Assembly (NCBI RefSeq): GCF_022808775.1
Contig: NZ_JAKZLA010000005.1
Coordinates: 208,967 to 272,966, forward strand
Direction of reading: 5' to 3'
DNA length: 64,000 nt
Source: Geothrix terrae
GTDB taxonomy: Bacteria > Acidobacteriota > Holophagae > Holophagales > Holophagaceae
Part shown: positions 61,713 through 64,000 of the stretch, in pieces
Numbering within the stretch: position 1 is the stretch's first letter
Layout: each line of letters begins with the position of its first letter
Notes under the pieces: model-generated
Seen by the model: only the letters and a program-made list of their open reading frames with translations
Told to the model about the DNA's origin: nothing
Databases searched by the model: none
Program-made: the position numbers and the translations under genes

Positions 61713-63800
61713 CTACTTGCCGGTCAGCTCGGCCACGAGGCCGGAAGCGCCATAGACCTTGTCGAGGGCGTGCAGGAGGCCCCGGGCATCCACGGAGACG
61801 CCCCGGTTGGCCTTGTCGTCGTAGAAGTAGTTGCCGGGCAGCATGTCGATGTCGCCGTCGAAGATGAGGCCCACCAGCTCGCCCTTGCGGTCCACCACGG
61901 GCGAGCCGGAGTTGCCGCCGATGATGTCCACCTTGTGGACGAAGTTGAAGGGCATGGCGGGATCGAGGGCGCCGCGCTTGTCGATCCAGCGCTGGGGGAG
62001 CGTCCAGGCCCCGTCATGCGCCGCGGCGGCGTTGCCGCCCCATCCGTCGTAGCGGTCGAAGAGGCCGCCGAAGGTGGTGAAGGGCTGGATGAGCGTGCCG
62101 TTGGCCGGGTACTCCGCGACGGGCCCGTAGGTCAGGCGGAGGGTGAAGGTGGCGTCCGGGTAGGTGCCCTTGCCGTAGGCCGCGAAACGGGCCTTGGCGA
62201 TGCGCATGCCGCACTCGGTGAGCACGCTCTGCACCTGATCCACCTGCTTCCGGCGCACCTCGCGGGACAGGGGATCCAGCTTCCGGGCCAGGAGGATCAT
62301 GGGGTCCTGGCACTCGGCCACGGCCTTCTTGCCGCCGGCCAGGAGCACCTTGCGGAATTCGGGATCCGCGAGCTTGGAACCGGACACGGCCGCCCGGGCG
62401 ACCTCCGCCGCCGGCTTGCCGCCCAGCATGGCCTGGACGTAGGGATGGGCGCCGCCGAGCTCTTTCGCGGCGTGCTCCAGCCCCTGAGTGAACAGGAAGA
62501 TCTCCTGCTCGGCGTAGAAGGGTGCGCGGACGCAGAGGCGGGCCTTGGCGGCCTTCAGGTTCGCGTCGCTGTATTCGGGCAGGCGCTTGTCGCTGGGGAG
62601 GTGCTCCTCATCGGTGATGCGCACCAGGGCGAGGGCGTAGCCCAGGAGGCTGGAATCCGCGGTGCCGACGATCTGGTTCTCCCGGGCCAGCCCCTCGGAG
62701 GCCTTGAGCGCCGCCTCGATGCGTCCCCAGGCGTCCCCGACCTCCGCGGCGAGCCGGGGATCCGCGGCCACCTTGGCGCGAAGGTCCTTCTCGGCCGCGG
62801 CGATCCGGGCCATGGCCTCGGGGTTCTTGAGGCCGGACCAGTAGCCGTTGACGGCCTTCAGGCCGTTCTCGACGCCGAAGATCTGGGTGTTGACCTGGCG
62901 GGCGGCCTCCGGCGAGGACTTCCCGTACTCGACCAGGGCCTCCTTCCGCCGCTCCATGGCCTTGAGGCGCATGGGAATGGCCACGTCCCGGGAGTAGATC
63001 ATCTGGGCCAGGGTGTCCTGGCGGCTGGTGCGGCCGGGATGGCCGGTCACGAAGGTCAGGTCGCCCGCCTTCAGGCCCGTCCGCGTCCAGTGCAGGAACT
63101 CCTTCGGGTGGTAGGGCTTCCCGTTCTCGTAGACCCGGAAGATGGAGAAGTCGAGGTTGTGCCGGGGGTAGGTGAAGTTGTCGTGGTCCCCGCCGAAGAA
63201 GGCGATCTGCATCTCGGGCGCGAAGACCAGCCGGACGTCGGTGTGCTTCTTGTAGCTGTAGATCCAATGCTCGCCGCCCTGGTAGAGGGTCACGTGCTCG
63301 CAGGTGAGGCCGCTCTTCTCCTGCATCTCCTTCTTGATCCGCTCGATCTCCGCCCCGCGGAGCTTGTGGGCCTCCGACTCGGGCGTGCCGGGCTTCACGG
63401 CCTTGGCCAGCCGGTCGGTGATGTTGTCCATGGCCATGAGCGTCAGCAGCTCGAGCCCCGGGACCTTGATCTCATGGTCGCGGTCCTGGGCGGCGAAACC
63501 GTTCTTCACGTAGTCGTGGTCCTTGTCGCTGACCCGCTGGATCCAGCCCCGGCCCACGTGGTGGTTGGTGAGCACCAGGCCATCCGCGCTCACGAAGGAG
63601 CCGGAGCCGCCCGGGAAGCGCAGGGCCGACAGGCGCACATGGTCCAGCCAGGCCTGGTCCGGAGCCCAGCCGTAGGCCGCCTGGATCTTCTTCGTCGGCA
63701 GGTTGTCGAAGGTCCACATGCCCTCCTCGGCCTTCGCCGACCCGGAGGCCAGGGTGAGGACGAGCAGGGGGAGGGTCAGGCGTCGGGCACGGAACGACAT
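61713..63800 (-). CDS. S46 dipeptidyl-peptidase (first in tandem)
   Basis: A 695-aa precursor with signal peptide (LTLPLLVLTLASGSAKA). EGMWTFDNLPTKKIQAAYG, TNHHVGRG (His80/81), then a long helical cap (about 280-480) and GGNSGSPVVDRKGELVG (Ser). The S1 residue is Gly (IFDGDIDML), as in DPP7. It is the first copy transcribed; the next copy follows after only 19 bases, so the three are probably one transcript. Confidence 0.94.
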   Translation of the reverse strand: MSFRARRLTLPLLVLTLASGSAKAEEGMWTFDNLPTKKIQAAYGWAPDQAWLDHVRLSALRFPGGSGSFVSADGLVLTNHHVGRGWIQRVSDKDHDYVKNGFAAQDRDHEIKVPGLELLTLMAMDNITDRLAKAVKPGTPESEAHKLRGAEIERIKKEMQEKSGLTCEHVTLYQGGEHWIYSYKKHTDVRLVFAPEMQIAFFGGDHDNFTYPRHNLDFSIFRVYENGKPYHPKEFLHWTRTGLKAGDLTFVTGHPGRTSRQDTLAQMIYSRDVAIPMRLKAMERRKEALVEYGKSSPEAARQVNTQIFGVENGLKAVNGYWSGLKNPEAMARIAAAEKDLRAKVAADPRLAAEVGDAWGRIEAALKASEGLARENQIVGTADSSLLGYALALVRITDEEHLPSDKRLPEYSDANLKAAKARLCVRAPFYAEQEIFLFTQGLEHAAKELGGAHPYVQAMLGGKPAAEVARAAVSGSKLADPEFRKVLLAGGKKAVAECQDPMILLARKLDPLSREVRRKQVDQVQSVLTECGMRIAKARFAAYGKGTYPDATFTLRLTYGPVAEYPANGTLIQPFTTFGGLFDRYDGWGGNAAAAHDGAWTLPQRWIDKRGALDPAMPFNFVHKVDIIGGNSGSPVVDRKGELVGLIFDGDIDMLPGNYFYDDKANRGVSVDARGLLHALDKVYGASGLVAELTGK

Positions 63801-64000
63801 GGATGCTCCACAGGGGGGATGACCATCGTATCACTACGTATCCCTGGATCCGCCTGGCATCCTGGCTCGGGGCCGGGATCTGACCGGCCTTGGCTAGACT
63901 GGGACCCGCAGCCTATCTTCAGCCTGGTGACAGGCATCACTTCTCAACCACGAGGTCTTGAATCTCGTTTTCTTGAGACTCAGTATCACCTTTATGACGA
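63801..64000. promoter_or_regulatory. Region upstream of the S46 cluster; Fur-like box at its end
   Basis: The 200 bases beyond the S46 start hold no gene within the window. TTGAGACTCAGTATCA at 63973-63988 is close to the Fur-box-like TTGAGAATCATTATCA (2 differences). It is just before a possible plus-strand ATG at 63994, so an iron-regulated gene may begin beyond the window edge. The S46 promoter cannot be fixed by eye. Confidence 0.35.

Noticed and set aside
57227..61867. Plus-strand open frame of over 1500 codons across the S46 genes
   Set aside because: Antisense shadow of conserved peptidase genes, rich in Gly/His/Ala/Arg with no domain pattern.

Overview
The window is GC-rich chromosomal DNA from a Gram-negative bacterium. 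Several features point to an acidobacterium of the Holophagae (Geothrix/Holophaga type): small exported c-type cytochromes, TonB-linked and RND envelope systems, tandem S46 dipeptidyl-peptidases, a bacteriohemerythrin, a long-form Rel protein and dense peptidase content. The taxon is inferred from gene content only; no rRNA gene is present.

Layout. 0-10 kb: partial bacteriohemerythrin, tRNA-Leu(CAA) with duplicated 3' fragments, nadE, a PAS histidine kinase, a PPDK/PEP-synthase regulatory protein, a two-domain polyphosphate:AMP phosphotransferase, a TonB-like protein, a COG2509-type FAD protein, a small diheme cytochrome and a TIGR01777 epimerase. 10-20 kb: UvrD/PcrA helicase, two monoheme cytochromes, tRNA-Leu(UAA) next to a GH19-like lytic enzyme, a mutarotase, miaB, a TonB-dependent receptor coupled to a kinase-like histidine protein, and a stand-alone MshEN protein. 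20-36 kb: lepA, a response regulator overlapping an M6-like metalloprotease, M28 peptidase, tandem FKBP, a TrmN6-like methyltransferase, rel with an overlapping Nudix gene, an M4 protease, and a MocR regulator divergent from an M20 amidohydrolase. 36-43 kb: a CusABC-type copper/silver efflux operon headed by a Cys/Met-rich exported protein, with two small YHS-type proteins nearby. 43-50 kb: amino-acid oxidase, thioesterase, omega-amidase-like hydrolase and a MacAB-like ABC exporter with two permeases. 50-56 kb: an accessory region of short same-strand genes (lipoprotein, exported proteins, P-loop kinase, DUF1801, SnoaL) separated by about 110-bp imperfect palindromes that resemble integron attC sites, followed by an LCM methyltransferase and a strikingly AT-rich HEPN two-gene module. 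56-64 kb: a Tat-exported aldo/keto reductase, a deoxyribosyltransferase-like protein and three tandem S46 dipeptidyl-peptidases.

How it fits together. The exported peptidases (M4, M6-like, M28, S46 x3) with M20, the omega-amidase and the amino-acid oxidase suggest growth on peptides and amino acids. The cytochromes and Cus system suggest a redox-active, metal-exposed envelope. Rel, polyphosphate transferase and the PPDK regulator are housekeeping energy and stress functions.

The least ordinary structure is non-coding: a 366-bp, almost fully self-complementary element with attC-like ends between two convergent genes (30.6-31.0 kb); the attC-like cassette row without a visible integrase (50.5-53.0 kb); three places where an end of a conserved gene (tRNA-Leu, miaB, lepA) is partly duplicated beside a palindromic insert; and a 67-bp repeat pair bracketing the SAM-methyltransferase/HEPN segment.
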